Assembly: GCA_003184365.1 (NCBI GenBank)
Contig: NKYR01000085.1
Location: forward strand, 1-64,000
Direction of reading: 5' to 3'
Length of the DNA: 64,000 nt
Source of the DNA: Evernia prunastri
Taxonomy: Eukaryota; Ascomycota; Lecanoromycetes; Lecanorales; Parmeliaceae
Shown: one piece after another, positions 1 to 13,259 of the stretch
Layout of the letters: each line of letters begins with the position of its first letter
How positions within the stretch are numbered: position 1 is the first letter of the stretch
Position numbers and translations under genes: made by a program
Notes under the pieces: model-generated
Told to the model about the DNA's origin: nothing
Seen by the model: the letters and a program-made list of their open reading frames with translations, nothing else
Databases searched by the model: none

Positions 1-501
1 AGCCCAAAACAACATGAGATCTCTTGGCTCTGATGACTACCTTAGTAGCACCAGGTTCGTAGCCGGCAGCACGTACAGCTGGATCTCGTCGCCGGCCAGT
101 CAAATCTATGAGTGAAGCGGCAAGCAAGAATGCCTCGGGTAAGTTTCCTTTTCTAGCAATCAAAGTTGAGCTTTTAGCTTATCTTAGCGTCTCCAAGTTC
201 GACGCACTGATACCTCGAATGGGAGGCACGAAGGATGGCTGGCAGCCACTGAATATGGAACAAGCAAGCTCTCTACGTAGGCTCACCAGGAGTTTTACTT
301 TGAAGTAACGGAGATTCGAATGCTGATCTACATGACCGCTATGCTATGCGAAAGTCGACACGCTCGGCTGCTACGCCATTGCAACCCGCCGAGGCAAGGA
401 CAGCCAAACATCTGCTTCAAAAATTGCAGAGGTGAATCGAATAGCCTCTGTCGTCGAAGCCAGAACTCATGCTCAATCAAGATTCCTCGCAGTCCTATGT
501 A
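1..501. other. No gene supported; 3' flank of the nucleoporin gene
   Basis: Short open frames occur on both strands, the longest about 66 codons at 108-308, but none has recognisable protein motifs or splice-joined partners. I see nothing to call beyond the downstream flank of the minus-strand nucleoporin gene that ends at 502. Confidence 0.5.
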
Positions 502-3500
502 TTATGCTGAATCTCCAGCCGTCATTACCGCTCTGTAGTATTGCAGGCTCAGATCCATCGTATGCTTCAAGTACGCGTCCTCGGTCAGAGGCAGCTGCAG
601 GACTCTGGCGCCTTTCATACCCTAGCACCAACGCGTCAGCATCGCCTATCCAGCGACAGCAGAAATCCAGTATATAGACTCACCTTCTCCTTCATGGCCA
701 GCACCTCTTTGCCCACCAAACCGCTGATTTCCTGAACCGCAACCGTCTCCTTCAATTGCCGCTTTCCGCCCCGTATCATCATTGGCAGGGCGCCTAGAAG
801 CCTGAGGAGAAGCTCTTCCTTTTCATCTCCCTCGACGCCTTTCATCAAGCTCAGATAGTCCTCGTAGACCTGGCCACCTATTCCCCATTCCGCAATTTGC
901 TCTTTGCATTCTTTGAAACTGTCCAGCACACCTCGCAGCGTATCCCAATCTTGCTCCACCACAGCCGATGGACCCACTTCTTTTTGGAATACTACATGTG
1001 CCTCTTTCCAATCCCGAGCCTTAACCAGAAAATCAACCTCTTGGACATGGTCTTGCAAGACACTCCGTGCATACAGCGCTTTGGCCTCCCATATCCATGC
1101 GACCGGTATCTTGCACACTTCTGTTAGAGTTTGAAAGATCTCGCTCTTGGTGTCACTTGAAATAGCATTAGCATGTTGAACGAGGAGGGATTGTATTGCT
1201 AAGTGGCGTTGACGGTAGGAGGAGAGGTGGAGGAGAGAGAACAGAGCCCAGTACCACTCCCCAGCTGAGTCTAGCTGGGCAGCAAAAGTCTGGGCGAGGT
1301 GATCGGCTGACGGTGGGTCGGAGATGGCAGGGAATCGTGCGGTGATAGCGTGATATAGCTGGAAGGAAAGACGAGCGTCAATGGGGTTGCCAGTGATGTT
1401 TTCGGGAGCCAAAATCCCTGCCAGGGAGCTGGTGGGAAGCGCAGATTTGGAGGCGGCGTAAATCTTGAGCAGACCCCACAGCACATCCTCGCGTTGGGAA
1501 GCCTTGGGATCGCTCCACGGAGCACCTGTTTCTTCTTCAACGAATTGGGGAACCGGCCTCCTGGCCTCGTCGGATTGGAGGTCGTGCTCGAACTTTACGA
1601 CGGCATCTTCGATGGTATCTTCAGCAAGGACGGCGTAAAACAGCCTCAGTCCAAATGCTCGCTTCCAATCCAGGTTGAACCGTTCACTGATAACAAAGGT
1701 CCTTGCTCTATCCTCAGTTGGGCCCTTCTTGCCTTCACAGACACAGGTGTCACCAGCCAGCAATGAGTACAAGGCGCGTATGGGCTCGGTGATCTCGGAA
1801 AGTACATTGAGCTCCCTCCACTTGGCAATCTGAGTTGTCATATCATCGCGCATGATTTGATCCCCACCAATTTGAGCAACCAGAGTCGCCAGCCGAAAGT
1901 CCTTGCCTTGCACGAGCGCGTCACAAGCTTCCACGACGTTGTTTGCTGACAGGTGAGCGATAGCGCGCTCTTCCGCATTTGGCGCTGCACCGACAGCCTT
2001 CATCGCCTTCTCATGGCATTGTCGCTTCCAAAAATCGATCAAGCGGTCTTTGCGAATGCGATGGTCGTAGGTGGCTTGGTGAGCTGTCGGTACACTATAG
2101 GCTTCGGAGTTTTGGTCATCGAACAAGACGGACGCGAGTTCCCAAACGGACTGCTCGTATTGCGAAGGTGGCTGGACAAGTGAGGCAATGTTCTTAAAAG
2201 GGGTCTGTCGAAGCGTCGCCATCGGTACTCCGTGGTCAAGGGTAAAATCTGTGCGAAATTGTTGCTGTGCGAGTGTGGCTGGAAGGAGCTAAGCGTTTGT
2301 TTTAGCATCGGATGTGTTAATTGTAGAACAAACCGCGCTTACACTGGGAGACTTGGTAAACTTCGCAACTCGAATGTCCCTCCCTTCCGACACAATGCTA
2401 CCCTTCTGCTTTTGCAAGATTGGGTCCGTTTGTGCAGATTTGTTGCTGGAGCTACCAACTTTGCCAGGTATCGCGTAGAGTAAAGTTTCCCCGGGGCCCC
2501 AGGCTGGTTTATAGGAGTCGCGCCATTCCCTTTCCTTTTCTTGTTGTTCCGGTGTCATGTTACTCATAGCGTCATCACTGACATTCGCTTTCTTCGAGTA
2601 AGGCCACTAAATGCAGAAAAACTTCAGCTTAGATTTCTCTCCATTTCTTGCTACATACACTGAAGGATGTGAAATTGTCCATATTCAATCTGTATCCTTT
2701 GGAAATTAAGATAGAACAACGCCGGCACTGATGAGAAAAAGCTGGAGGTTGGAGGAGTTCAGACCTTGACACCTTTCCCTTTGGCAACTTGCTTGGCATT
2801 CCGCCCAGTCCTCCGCGCTTGCTCCTGCCCGAATAGAGAATTCATCAAATCAATGGGTGTCGCCAATTTGGATCCTGTCATCTTCCCGCCTAAATTCGCA
2901 CTTGGTTTCTGTTCTTCGTCCACATCGCGATCCTTCAAAAATTTCGCCTGCGTCTCGCGAAGGGCTTGTCGGTCCTGTTTCCTTGGGCTGATAGTGCGTT
3001 GCAGCCCTTCGGCCCAATCACCGCCGGCGTTGAACGTTCCTTTCCCTGGCGTACCATAGCCGAGCTGGAGAAGCGATTTGGGCGGTGCTTCGCCAACATC
3101 AGGTGAGGGAAACGCTCCAGCCATCTCTATATCCATGTCCTGATCCTCGTCGCGGACCGCAAGTGATCGATCCACAATTCCACCGCTCACATCTTGAATT
3201 TCGCTTGGCTCGTCTTCACCGCTATCAGGAGGTGAGGCGGCCAAGCGCTCATCTAAAAAAGAATCGTCTGTATGAACTTGTTGCACCTCGTCGTGTTCGT
3301 TGTCAGAGAACCCCTCCTGGTCCTCAAACGCACCGGGCAGGATTTTCTTTTTTCGGAACTCGAAAGTATCTTCTGGGCTTGAGCTGATACCGGAGGACTC
3401 ATTGGGGGAAGCCAAAGAGCGTTGTGCGGAGACAGTTGCTGTTGGTGTGCGACCATTCCTCATTGCCCGTGGCACTGGCGTTGGCATACCTGAAAGTTCG

Positions 3501-6500
3501 CTTAGCATGCTCGTTTGAAGGCTCTCTCCTTCGCTGGCGTCGTCATCCTCGTAGTCGAAACCGTATGTTGTGAAATGCGGTACTCTAAATACCCAAATGC
3601 CAGTATCTTTTTCGTATCTCACGAAATCCGTGCCACCGACCTTGCGGAGACGATCGACATGCTTATTGAAACGTGGGCCACTCTTCTCGGGTAAGAGAGT
3701 CCTCCTATCCTTCTGTCTAGGCCAAGAGTTTGCCAGATATATGGTAGCAGGCACATTCAGCCCTTTTCCTAGAGCTGGCTTCTTGGTTTGATCAGGATAG
3801 ACTGTAAGTGAACGAAGCTCAACGAGAACAATGTTGCCGTAGATGTCTCTCAAATTCGTGAATGAGAGATCGACAGGCGCATTGAATTCAACATGACCAC
3901 AGCCGTCACGCCCAACGCTGAAATTTTCAACTTGCTTTCGTTGATCTTTGGGCAATTTTTGTATCTCGTCTTCAGATGGCTTCATCCAATAAACTCCTGG
4001 TTGCTGATCGTCTTGGGGCGTCTGGAAAGGCGCTCGTGCATTTGACGTGTTCGAAGACTCTGGGGACTCGTCTTCGTGGACAACGGCAAGCTCATTGCCT
4101 CTCACCTGTTCCATCTCAGGTTGTTGTGCGACCCCATTCTGCTTTGCCCCTGTAAGTTTACTTTGTCCTCGCGAGGGTGTCCTAAGAAAGCCTTGCTCTT
4201 CGGCGCTTGGGGTAGCCGAAGTCGTCGTGTCGGTTGCATTGACACCGTTGGCACCATTCACCTGAACGCCATTTGGGTTCTCCCCATTGCCACCGACAGT
4301 GCTAGCATCGAAGCTGACTTTTTTCTTCAAAATACCAGGCTGCTTCGACTGATCGCCCTTTTCTGGACTTGGCAAAGCCGGATAGGCACCTTTGTCACCG
4401 AAAAGATCTGGGGTCCGTAGGCTACGATCGATAGTCAATCTCTTCAGGCTTCCCGCGCCGCCATATCGAGAGCTTCCAGCAGAAAAGGCACCCGGCGTAA
4501 GAATGCTCTCGGAATCGCTGTCGAAGTTTCGACGAAGATTGCTGGTGGACAAACTCTTGCCGAGACCTCGGCTAACGCTACCAAACATCACACTGCTGCT
4601 GAGGCCGCCAGGCGTGCTGGCATTGCTTGTGGCGCTACCAGGGGTACCGTAGGTCGAATAAGAGAAACCGAATCCGCGCTTTTGGGGAGTGACAAGCCGT
4701 GAGGCTGCATTCGGAGCCATCTTGTAGTGCGGTAAGACCGCATTCTTCTTCAACTTCGGCTTGATGTTGATCGGAGTAGCGATAGGACCTACCGACACTG
4801 GCGGTGGTGGCAGACCTGAAAATATCGAAGGACTACCGTACGCGTTATTCGGATCGACCAAAGATGCATTGAAGACTGGGGGAGGCGCTAGAGCGTTTGG
4901 CTGTTGCTGCTGCTGCTGCGAGTTGCCAAAAAGACTTGAACCCTGATTGTTGTTGGTGTTGCCGAAGAGGCCTCCACCTGGCTGCTGCTGTTGTTGATTG
5001 TTCGTACCAAACAGGCTGCCACCTGTGCCCTGTTGGTTGTTGTTGTTCAGGTTGCCAAACAAGCCACCACCTGTGTTAACTGTAGAGTTCCCAAACAGAC
5101 CTTCAGGCTTTTGCTGTTGGTTAGTGTTGTTACCGAAAAGACCACCGGCTTGGTTCTGCTGGTTCTGGTTGGCATTGTTGTTGTTACCAAAGCCTGAGAA
5201 AATGCCACCGCTTTGGTTTGAGTTGCCTGTGTTGGCAGCCCCAAAAAGGCCACCACCCGTCGCGGCTGGCTTAGGGGCGAAGAGCGAACTGCCGGATGAC
5301 TGATTGTTGTTGTTGTTGGTCCCAAAAAGACCTCCGGCAGAAGCTTGTTGTTGATTATTCTGGTTAAGGGTTCCAAACAGGCCGCCTCCCCCAGTGTTGT
5401 TAGCATTTTGTCCGCCAAACAATCCGCCTGGCTTTTGCTCCTGTTGATGTTGAGCACCAAAGCCTCCGAAGGGTGATGAGTTATTGGTCTGGTTATTTTG
5501 AGTACCAAAGGATCCGAACGGGTTTGTTTGAGCTGGCTGCTGCTGAGTTTGCCCAAAAGGAGAGTTGGTCTGGCCAGTACTGCCGAATATACCACCACCG
5601 GTGTTGTTCGCAGTATTATTGTTGGCGCCTAGTCCAGTGGTGCCAGCCCCAAAACCCCCTCCAGTAGTGGCAGTTGTCCCGAACGAGAAAGGCTTCGACT
5701 GTTGTTGCTGCTGCTGGTTGTTACCACCAAAGATGCCGCTTCCGGTGCCAAATCCGGATCCAGTACCGGTTCCTGAGCCGAAGCCGCTATTTGTTGTTCC
5801 TGCAGTACCGAAGATGCCACCGTTTTGCTGAGAGGTCGAAGCATTGTTGGTCTGTCCAAACAGGCTGCCGCCTGTTCCAGGTTTTGAGCCGAACAGGCCG
5901 CCGCCGGTATTGCCGCCGCCAAAACCAGATTGCGCTGGCTGAGTAGTCCCGAAAGGAGAAGCAGATACAGTAGGGGGTTGACCAAAGAGGCCGCCTCCCG
6001 TGTTTGCTGGTTGGCCAAACCCACCTGTAGTGTTCTGTGGTTGTCCGAACCCTGCGAAATTGGTCTGTCCAAATGCAGCAGGCTGGCCGCTGGCGTTGCC
6101 GAAGCGTCTTCCTTGGTTATAATCCGCGAGACGTAACTCCTGCTGATGGTCAGTCCATCGGTCTTGCACATTAGGGTCAAAGAACCAACCTCGAAAGAGA
6201 AATTCTTGTAGGGCGCCATGAAGCTGATACTTTGGAAATGATTGTTTGTGTTGCCGGTACCCTCTTTCTCAGTGTACGCCGAGAACGGCGTACTGCCAGT
6301 ACCTTGACATTCAGCATTGTTTGCGCCAAGAGCCGAGCTTATAGGGGCTCCGAATGCACTGGTTTGTTGCTGGCTGTTGGTTGAACCAAACCCTCCACCC
6401 GTATTGCCGCCGCCGAACAAGCCCCCTGCATTGTTCCCAGCTCCAAAGGCTGGCTTCTGTGTCGACCCGAACAAGCCTCCACCAGAAGTGCTATTAGTGT

Positions 6501-7261
6501 TGTTATTTGTGCCACCAAATCCTCCGAATCCGGTGGTGGATCCTGCGGTAGCTGTACCACCACCGAAAAGGCCGCTCCCGCTTGTAGTAGTCGAGGCGCC
6601 AAAGGCTGGTCGACTTTGACCAAACGGAGTGGTGTTGGTCGTGGTAGCGCCAAAGCCTCCTGTACCTGTAGCAGGATTCCCTGTTAGCTGGATATTCGGC
6701 AAGAGCTGTGCAATGAGTGAAATTTTCGCATTTGTCAAATGAACCGGAAGACAAATAGAGCAACGGCTTCTTCGCTCATGTAAGGCCTGCGCAGAGGTAG
6801 GAATCCTTCTGATGAGACGGCGATCACAGCGACTGCCAAAACCCCAAAAGAAGTGCTGCCTCTGGCAGCTTCACTTCGCAGGATCACCCAGAAAGTACGA
6901 GCATTCGAAGGTCGATCCAAGACCGTCTCAGCCATGAACGTACCTGATCCAAAGCCACCGCCGGTATTTGAAGTGGTGCTGCCAAAGAGTGTTGAGCCAC
7001 TGCTGGTACCGAAGCCACTGTTTTGTGGTTGACCAAAGCCTAGATGGCACAAGATGGAGGAGTCAGACGGTGATGCTCCCGGAGCACTTTGATGGTACCA
7101 GTATGCGCCGACGGAAACCGGTAGACCAGCTTCAGCGCGGTGAAGGGGAGACTGAAATAAGACCTACCTGTGCCTGTAGTATTATTGTTCGAGCCAAACC
7201 CTCCGAAGCCGCTGCTCTGCTGCTGCTGGTTGTTATTCTGCCCAAATCCGGAGAAAGACAT
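502..7261 (-). CDS. NUP145: Nup98-Nup96 precursor nucleoporin (Nup145/Nup189 type)
   Basis: Seven exons, in coding order 7261-7168, 7039-6944, 6680-6190, 6139-2765, 2606-2343, 2264-684 and 621-502; phases close and give 2006 residues. The N-terminal half is rich in FG, GLFG and GGGLFG repeats in Q/N/T-rich linkers. The GLEBS (Gle2/Rae1-binding) segment is split by the intron at 6189-6140, between SFE and ELRLADY. An autoproteolytic S59 domain ends in HF|TTYGF; the cut would fall near residue 1083 (about 3572/3571), releasing an FG nucleoporin and a Nup96 scaffold of about 920 residues. The Nup96 part has the WPYSKK and YKPAWGPG linkers, the helical ACE1-type domain and a C-terminus with LPLTEDAY. 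The family forms the pore permeability barrier (Nup98) and part of the Y-complex (Nup96). Least certain are the donor at 2764 (GTCTGA) and the acceptor at 2265. Confidence 0.93.
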
Positions 7262-8067
7262 CGTGACTGAGTATGTTGAAGATGTATGTGAGCCGTTCGT
7301 CCCTTCACACCGGTTGAGGTATTGGAGATCCGGAGTGAGGGTATTGAAACATTGAAGGACACTATTCACGCGCGAGGTGTTCAGTGAGAAACTGAGCGCC
7401 TTTCTTAATGGCTGATCGTGTAGTTCGTGAAGGGTATCGACTTGAAAAGAGAGACTTGAAGCTTAGATAGAGAAGGATGCAGACGCGCTTTGTATTGCGA
7501 TTTTGGGAAGAGGTGGAACTGTAGGATTGCGCTAAAGAATTCCACACTAAATTAAAGCAGTATTTCAATGCTGTAGGGCTGAGGCACCAGCATTTGGCAG
7601 TGCAGCCTGCAGGAACCCCAGAAGGCAACATTAAACTGGAGGCAACACCCTTATTAAACCCTCAATCCTATGTTCTAGACCTTTTCAAGACCAGGCCGCT
7701 GAATACAAGCTCATCATTCATGACTCGAGTAGAAGCTCGTTCACTTAGTCATTTCAATTTCGTATGAATCTTATGAGGTCTACTCTATCTGTTCATCCAC
7801 TTCTCTATCTGCTAGACCAAACTCCCTTGCTTTATGGGTAGTTATTGCAAATCTCTCGAGGAGAAGACCGTGGACGCCGCAAAGCCTCCTCAGCGTTATG
7901 CAGACCGAACCGGGGAACGCCCAGCTGTAGTAAAAATCGATAGGCAACTTACCGTCTTGTCAATGCTATGAGGCCTGTAATCTTATATGTCGTGAAGGTC
8001 CTGCTGACGATTCCTTGCTGAATGCTAATTTCGCAGGCACTCATTCTGCCACCATCCAGCCTTCGTG
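7262..8067. other. Intergenic: nucleoporin 5' flank and J-protein 3' flank
   Basis: No supported gene. It holds the promoter side of the minus-strand nucleoporin and the 3' flank of the minus-strand J-protein. I saw no repeat or RNA gene. Confidence 0.5.
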
Positions 8068-9142
8068 CTACTTCTTTCGAGCAGTGCCCTTTTTCTTTAC
8101 CTTCCCCCCTCTCACGGCCTTCACTTTTGTCTTGGCTGGCTTGACATCGTCATCCTCGTCCTCAGATACAGGGGTATCGTTCTCCAGGTCAATCTCCTCT
8201 TCATCCTCATCATCGACTTGAACTTTCGCTGCCTTCTGCTTCTTCTGTCGGTTTCTCTGGAAAAACTCTTCAGGAGGCTCCTCGACCTTTCTCTTCTTTG
8301 CATTCTTTGCAGGACCCTTTTTCGGTGCTGCGTACTTGGCTTCCAGGTCATCCAGGAATGTGTCCGCTCTGCTTTTTTGTCTCTGCTGTATCAAATCCGC
8401 AAGATCTGGACCTTGATCCTTCGAACCCTTCTTCGACTTGCTAGCACCGTCGCCGAAGATTTGATCGTACTTTCCCAGCTTCTTCGCATATTCTTCGGCC
8501 TCCTTCCCATCTCGCTTTGCTCTTGCCTGTCGTTGATCTCTTTGCTTTTGGGTCTCTTTGGTGTACGCGTCGTATGCCTCGACCTCGCCCTTCTCAATCG
8601 CGTGATCTATGTATCCACGGAAACGGTCTTCGTCATGGAGTGGGTTGCTGAGCATGACTTGACTGAATACAGTATTGAGCTTGCCCTGAGCTTGGGTATA
8701 AGAGGTCAGAACATCATTTCTCTCCTCGTCTGAGCCCTGGTATTTATCCTTGAAGCTCCCGATGGTAGTCGACGTAATAGTATCAGCCCACTGCGCCCGG
8801 AAGAAATCAGTCCAGTTGAAGTCGTCATCTTCGAGATCAAGAGACTCCGAGGTGTTTCCTGTAGCATCGTAGCGTTTGCGTCGTCGCTCGTCGGAGAGAA
8901 TGGCGTACGCGAAGGCGATTTCTTGGAACTTGGCGTGGGCAGTGTCTTTGGCATCCGGATGAGCTTTGTCTGAGATTTTGTAAGCGTCAGATTTCGCGCC
9001 TAAATTATCTAAGCGTACCTGGATGATACCGTAAAGCTAGCTTCTTGTACGCTGATTTGACATCGCTGGACGTGGCAGTGGTTCCAATCTCAAGGACTTC
9101 GTATGGGTTTATGTCCGTAGGAGGTTCTGCCGAGTCCTCCAT
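8068..9142 (-). CDS. J-domain co-chaperone, DNAJC9-like
   Basis: Two exons, 9142-9019 and 8969-8068, give 341 residues. The start is the ATG at 9142 (MEDSAEPP); an in-frame start further upstream lacks J-domain context. The J domain covers about residues 13-80, with the HPD motif at 40-42; the single intron splits it after HP. The middle is charged and helical (AIEKGEVEAYDAYTKE). The C-terminal third alternates acidic runs (DDEDEEEIDLE) with lysine-rich NLS-like runs, ending KKKGTARKK. The J domain stimulates Hsp70 ATPase; length and the basic/acidic tail match the nuclear DNAJC9 class, a histone-linked Hsp70 co-chaperone in animals. The nuclear role is inference from that family. Confidence 0.88.
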
Positions 9143-9881
9143 ACTAATTTGACTAAAAAAACTATCAAAACTGTGACTCAAAGGGCCTGAAGCCCTCGAT
9201 TCCTCAAAATATTTCAGAAGAAAGGTTACAGAATGGTTGCACTCGGCTGCGTGAATTGGGGGTGACGCGACTCGCGATTGAGCCGGAATTACTTCGGTAG
9301 AATGGTCTACGCTTGCACCCTCGGCAGGCCGATAGGTTAAGGCCAAAAGCCGTCACTTCAGTCTTTTATCCCTTACAACGTACACGAGAACAATTATTTT
9401 CTCGCAGCTGTGAACATCGAGTCTGATTCCATAAAGCAAGGAGAGCCTGGATTATTCAAACTTTATGGCCCTTACCAACCTGAGTCCGTCTCGAACAAAC
9501 ATTCACCTCACCACGGCAACCGTAACTTTGAAGATGTTCTACTACCCAGATCTGTTCGAGGATCTATTCCGGAGATCCTTGTTACATACTTCCCAAACGG
9601 TCAACTCGCTGTTGTTGAGTAAATGCCGTGCCCAAGCAGGCCATCTGACCTTAACACACCGGCAATGTTGCCTAGGAGTGAGACTGAAATATATTGTTAT
9701 TTCGAATAGTATAGTAGGTACAAGAACATCATATTCGCGGCTCACAATCCAGTAGATACTGATGACATCCCTAAATGGTTTATATCATGTCACTTCCAGC
9801 ATCAGAGATCTCGGTTCAAATGTAATTGACTTGAAATTTGCTTTGACCACTTGGTTATTGCACTTGCGCAAAAAGAAAGTC
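9143..9881. other. Intergenic between J-protein and stress-protein genes
   Basis: Only short frames without motifs. It contains the 5' flank of the J-protein gene and the 3' flank of the universal-stress-protein gene, both on the minus strand. Confidence 0.5.
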
Positions 9882-11598
9882 TCAGTCGATCTTCGCTTCA
9901 GCTAGTCGTCTGGAGGGAGTCAAGTTGTTCGCGAGACGGACATTGGGAGACACAATCTTCGTTTTACGACCGGAAAGCTTCTTGCGGGCCACCATGACTG
10001 GCGCCGATGATTTGGTGACGAGGTAATTTGAAAAGGAGCCGAGGAGGACGCTGTGTACTAGAATTAGTTTTTTCCACGTCCAATAGATGATGGGTTGCTT
10101 GGCCCACCCCTTAAGAGCACTACGTCCACGAGAACCGATGATGACAAGTGTGGGCTTGAGTCCATCAATCTGCATGACTGTGAGCCATATGTATGGACCA
10201 AATGTTGCTCGAAGGGGGCAAATGACGTACAGCTTCAGTGACCATATACTTTGGACTCTTGCAGTGAATGACTTCAATGGCGACCCTGACCTGCAGCTTC
10301 GTCTTTCTCAAGAACCTGAGACAGGTCTCTGACAGCATCTCAATAGCATGGGCCCGTTCGTGTTCGGCGTTGGATCTAGATCTAGAATCTGTCGATGCCG
10401 CTGCACTGGACTTACGTGATCCCGGAAGGAGAGCCGCCTTGGACAACATCAGAGGTGCCTTTTGTGATGCAACAGTCATCTTCTCCATCACTGCCGTAGT
10501 GTCTTGCATTGCTTTGCCGCCCTCGCCAATAGGGAGACTGTCTCCTGTTTTACCAGTGCCGACTTCCTCGTCAACTGCGTACACTGCAAGAAGCGTGTCG
10601 CCATCGCGCAGGACTGTGCCGATCGTCCACTCCAAAGCATATGCAGCTTCACTGCTCAAATCCGTAGCCACAAGGTAGGTCCGAAGTCGCCTTGTTCCTT
10701 CTTCGGCTTCTCTTTGCATCTGTGCGAAATCGCCTCTGATGATCGTTTGAATGACTCGATGAGGGATCGAACTATCAATGGGAGAAGAATTTATGTTCAA
10801 TTTTTGAGCTCGGCGAATGTCGTTGAGCTCTTCCGAGTCTGAGGTACTAGGGCTCGGATGGCGACTGACACTGCGATCATAGTTGGTGTTGGGACGAACA
10901 ATGAACCTCTTAGATGTGGACACAGGCTTTTCGCCTTCAGGACCGGTGACTATCACCGCTGGTCGCTGGCTGTCTGAAGTCGCAAGTGGGTCTTGCGGCG
11001 TTGTCCGTTCGCTGTCCTTGACATCCCTCTTCCTGCCTCTAGCTTTTGCCGAACCGGAAGCATCGTCTCCTGAGCTCCAAGCTTGCGCGTCATCTTCACT
11101 ACTCTCAAGAGCAGCTTCCCTATCTGTATCGTCTGTGTAGTAATCCTTTTTCAATCGCCCCTCCCCAGCGGACAGAACGTCGCTGCTAGATGACAATGCC
11201 CTCTGACTCAACCGGGAAGAAGGAGACTTCGAACTCGTCTTGAGGATTCCCGTAGTTGAATTGTGCCTCCCTCCATTCTTTCGCAGTGGTCCAAAGGATA
11301 GACCTCGCCTGATAGCTTCGTGAGGCTCGATACTTGATTTTCTTCGCTTTTCTGAAAGGCTTCCAGTTTGTGCACGCGGCTTCTTGTAATGGCCAGAGCT
11401 CTCGGATCTTGCTTCTTGTTCTTCGTCTTTTGAAGACTTTGAATTCGTATCAGATAAAGGATTTACGACTTCGAGGTTGGAGGCTTGCACCTGGTTTGAT
11501 AGCTTGACTGTATCCTCGTCTCTGTTTATTTCCTGTTGAGTCACAGCCTCTTGCGACGCATCTAGGGCAGTAGTAGGCTTAGCCTGTGTGTCGGTCAT
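9882..11598 (-). CDS. Universal stress protein (UspA domain) with long disordered N-terminus
   Basis: Three exons, 11598-10231, 10169-10108 and 10050-9882, encode 532 residues; all phases close. About the first 290 residues are low-complexity, rich in S, E, K and D, with many possible phosphosites. A UspA-type Rossmann-like domain follows: it begins RTYLVATDLSSEAAYALEW, continues LLAVYAVDEE, and ends with GSRGRSALKG joined to VLLGSFSNYLVTKSSAPVMV, the typical nucleotide-binding and C-terminal strand signature. The second intron splits the last Usp loop (AAG GG|C GTC). A serine-rich insert sits between the two Usp halves. The family is linked to stress tolerance, often through ATP binding; no specific process can be read from this sequence. 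Confidence 0.9.
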
Positions 11599-12304
11599 TG
11601 TTGGGAATTGATGGTTGGTCTTCGAAAGATTCTGATAAGGCCAGCTCGTTGTCGAAGCTGCTAGAAGTGCGATTTTGTAGATTGTTTTATTAATTGTTTA
11701 GCTCGATTTCTTTTCCTGCAGCTATACAAGCCTGGACCTATGCGCGGTGGATTTAATCAACGTAAATGTTGAATTGGGCGCGGATGGCCCAGTATGCTAG
11801 CACGTCCACAGAACAACATTGCTTTGAGTCGTACGAGTTGCATCGTATGATTGATAAGTGTCAAGGGCTGCTTGGCGCAATCTTGCAGAATTCGCAGAGG
11901 TAGGTGGGCTTCTTCAGGGTGGCCACATCACTTTCAGGCAACCTTTGATCTCATTGCAAGTGGGAAGATACATTCTGTTCATGCCTCGTCTCGTGCTTCT
12001 CGCCGTCGAACCTTTACCCCTCTCTATTTTTGGCAAGCGGCCGGCATGAACCTTAAAATCAAAGAGAGATTCATTTGCCTTACCTTGTGGTATCTTATCA
12101 ATCTATGCAGAGACGCGACGTTCTCATTCCTTCAGTCTGGTAGGGATATGTAGAGCTTTCTCTGACTCGGTCTTCTGCTCTGCTCGTCTGTGCCCTTCAA
12201 GACTGCTTCAGCACTATCATCCATCCAAGTCCATATCATTAATCCTTGTCTGTAAACAAACGTCTGTCACTTATCCTTATCGTCACAGCCCATGGTATAC
12301 CGAC
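11599..12304. promoter_or_regulatory. Divergent intergenic region, stress protein / methyltransferase
   Basis: About 700 bp between the start of the minus-strand stress-protein gene and the plus-strand methyltransferase ATG, so it should hold both promoters. No coding segment and no clear operator was recognised. Confidence 0.45.
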
Positions 12305-13105
12305 ATGCCAACTCAATACGACACCATCCAAGCGCCCTACGAAGAGATCCGCAAGAGTTCTAATGCCCTCATCGAGCGCGCTAATGTCCAAGAAGCTGTT
12401 GCGCCATTCATTAGGAATGCGCGTGTTCTTGACCTTGCTTGCGGCTCCGGCTTCTACTCGTATCAATTTTTGAAATGGGGAGCCCATAAAGTGGTCGGCG
12501 TAGATCTCTCGCCTGCGATGATCGAAGGTGCACGCGCTGCTGCCAGCTCCCAGATTCCTTCAAGCAGCGCGACCATTGAGTTTAGAATAGCTGATTGCTC
12601 GAAACCGGTGTCATACGAAGGCGGTCCTTTCGATGTCGTTTTCGGTGCTTGGCTGCTGAACTGTGCTCCCAGCGGCAAGGACATGGTGGGCATGTATCGC
12701 AATGTAGCACTCAATCTCAAAGACGGCGGACACTTCGTCACCGTCGTCCCGCCGCCGAACCAGGATCCTGCAGCGTTCGTCGAGGCTGAGGCGAAGGCTA
12801 GACCGAGTGAATTGGGCGGATCAGGTGGCTTGATCTGCAGTGTCACCGGAGTCGTAGAGGATGGAGCCATTTACCATGCGCATGCGGATACGAGACTTGG
12901 GGATGTGGATTTTGATGGCTACTATTTGAGAAAGGCGGTTTACGAAGCTTCTGCAAGAGAAGGAGGTCTTTGTGGTGAGTTGGTGTGGCGCGTGACCACC
13001 GTACCTGACGAGATCTTGAAGGATCGCAGAGGTGGTGCTAGTGTCGAAGAAATTAATTCTTATAAGGTGACGCCACATTTTGGCATCTTAGTCGTTGCGA
13101 AGTAA
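12305..13105 (+). CDS. Class I SAM-dependent methyltransferase
   Basis: Intronless, 266 residues, starting at ATG 12305. Motif I is VLDLACGSGFYS at residues 41-52, the glycine-rich SAM-binding loop. Motif II follows as VVGVDLSPAMI, whose acidic residue should hold the SAM ribose. Later FDVVFGAWLLNCAP resembles post-motif segments and KDGGHFVTVVPP resembles motif III. Length and layout fit small stand-alone fungal methyltransferases of the Methyltransf_11/25 type. The substrate is not readable: no biosynthetic core gene lies next to it, so a secondary-metabolite role is possible but unsupported. The downstream neighbour is a broken HET gene on the other strand. Confidence 0.88.
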   Translation: MPTQYDTIQAPYEEIRKSSNALIERANVQEAVAPFIRNARVLDLACGSGFYSYQFLKWGAHKVVGVDLSPAMIEGARAAASSQIPSSSATIEFRIADCSKPVSYEGGPFDVVFGAWLLNCAPSGKDMVGMYRNVALNLKDGGHFVTVVPPPNQDPAAFVEAEAKARPSELGGSGGLICSVTGVVEDGAIYHAHADTRLGDVDFDGYYLRKAVYEASAREGGLCGELVWRVTTVPDEILKDRRGGASVEEINSYKVTPHFGILVVAK

Positions 13106-13259
13106 ATCCTGTTTCAACTTCTGCGAGATCGCTGTAGAGTTTCGTCATTAGTTTATGGGAGAATTCTTTCTCATGAACAACAATGTTTGAAAACCTCATG
13201 TCGAGAGCATTTGCGAAAGCGTAGGGAGTATACTGGTGTGCAATAAGAGGGTTCGCATT

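Noticed and set aside
108..308. 66-codon plus-strand frame at the left edge
   Set aside because: No motif, poor start context, no partner exon.
2289..2567. Separate 92-codon minus-strand gene between Nup98 and Nup96 parts
   Set aside because: Motifs (WGPG linker) and phases show it is exon 5 of the single Nup98-Nup96 precursor.
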